A stretch of DNA of 5,651 nt from Faecalimonas sp. (lineage in GTDB: Bacteria > Bacillota_A > Clostridia > Lachnospirales > Lachnospiraceae), in NCBI GenBank assembly GCA_026169575.1, contig JAPFCT010000114.1, positions 1 to 5,651 of the forward strand, read 5' to 3'. The translations under genes were made by a program, and so were the position numbers. A model generated the notes under the pieces. That model was not told the origin of the DNA and searched no databases. It saw nothing but the letters and a program-made list of their open reading frames with translations. Shown here in pieces: positions 5,218-5,651 of the stretch; positions within the stretch are counted from its first letter, which is position 1; the number at the start of each line of letters is the position of its first letter.

Positions 5218-5651
5218 CGGAGCGGATCGCCTCATTTATCCGCTCTCTGCAATCCGTCAGATAAGAAATACTTCTCGGATATTTCTTAAATGTCACTTCC
5301 TCATCCGGCGTCTGTTCGATACATCCAAGAACGGTATCCCGGTCTGTCAGATCCTCCAGCAGATACATAGCTCTCAGATCATTCATCGCCTCATCCATCA
5401 GCATCAGACGGATAGATTCTTCCGGCTTTCTGTCTGCTCCCGGATATACGAGGAACGGATCCCCGGATGGAAATGCTCCCGACGCATCCGTACAGCGGTA
5501 TGGATCGATCGGATAGAGTGATTTTTCTGAATTATAGAAATTATATCCCCAGTGGAGAAATCCATCCAGCTGATATTTATACATCTGTGCTCCTAAGATC
5601 CTTGTCCGGTATCCAGGCTGCACAATAAAACGATTCGATACATCCTGGTAC
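5153..5651 (-). CDS. DUF4091 domain protein, C-terminal part (partial at window edge)
   Basis: The open frame enters from the right edge with no stop and shows the last 165 residues; the start lies outside the window. A GTG at 5623 is inside the domain and is not the start. The sequence PGYRTRILGAQMYKYQLDGFLHWGYNFYNS, here summarised by key blocks GYRTRILG, GFLHWGYNFY, FPSGDPFLVYPG and EAMNDLRAMYLLE, matches the pattern I know for DUF4091, a C-terminal domain of large glycoside hydrolase-like proteins. Function is therefore likely carbohydrate related, but the catalytic part is not visible. The domain core ends near YPRSISYLTDCRERINEAI. The last 20 or so residues (KKISWSGDTGKVSSVYSF at the end) are encoded antisense to the AraC gene. 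Confidence 0.82.
   Translation of the reverse strand, partial: YQDVSNRFIVQPGYRTRILGAQMYKYQLDGFLHWGYNFYNSEKSLYPIDPYRCTDASGAFPSGDPFLVYPGADRKPEESIRLMLMDEAMNDLRAMYLLEDLTDRDTVLGCIEQTPDEEVTFKKYPRSISYLTDCRERINEAIRSAIQKKISWSGDTGKVSSVYSF
5220..5245. repeat. 8-bp perfect inverted repeat at the convergent gene ends
   Basis: GAGCGGAT (5220-5227), a 10-base loop, then ATCCGCTC (5238-5245), two bases after the AraC stop codon and inside the DUF4091 coding frame. A third sequence, CCGCTCC (5190-5196), could pair instead with GGAGCGG (5219-5225). No U-tract follows on either strand, so it is not a classical terminator, though it may mark the 3' end of the AraC transcript. Confidence 0.35.

Overview
The window looks like chromosomal DNA of a low-to-medium GC gut-type Firmicute, most likely a Lachnospiraceae or related Clostridia. 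This is inferred from strong AGGAGG-type ribosome binding sites, the lipoprotein style, the YedE/TusA pair and the protein flavour; no taxonomic marker is present. I see no phage gene, transposase, CRISPR array, tRNA or rRNA.

Layout from left to right. Positions 1-28 may hold the first codons of a leftward gene that leaves the window. On the minus strand, yedE (1620-529) and a small TusA/YedF-type gene (475-272) form a two-gene operon for selenium (or related sulfur compound) uptake and handling. A 266-bp gap follows, with a 15-bp inverted repeat that probably terminates the next gene. That gene, also on the minus strand, is an AEC-family (auxin efflux carrier-like) transporter (2798-1887). 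It is divergent from a plus-strand lipoprotein substrate-binding protein of the NMT1/SsuA type (2981-3997). The roughly 180-bp region between them carries a promoter for the AEC gene and a 15-bp palindrome. A 320-bp non-coding gap follows the lipoprotein. It has an AT-rich left half and, on its right, a good sigma-A promoter (TTGACA-17-TAGTAT) followed at once by a leader able to fold through a perfect 9-bp closing stem. The leader precedes an AraC-family regulator (4318-5217) that starts with TTG. The right end holds the C-terminal 165 residues of a DUF4091 protein on the minus strand; its 3' end overlaps the regulator antiparallel by 65 bp.

How the genes may work together: yedE and the tusA-like gene are a recognisable functional pair. 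The AEC carrier, the orphan binding protein (no permease or ATPase gene in view) and the AraC regulator form a plausible small uptake/efflux and control group, but their substrate cannot be read from the sequence. The least explained element is the structured 5' leader of the AraC gene (about 4189-4317). I could not match it to a riboswitch class I know.
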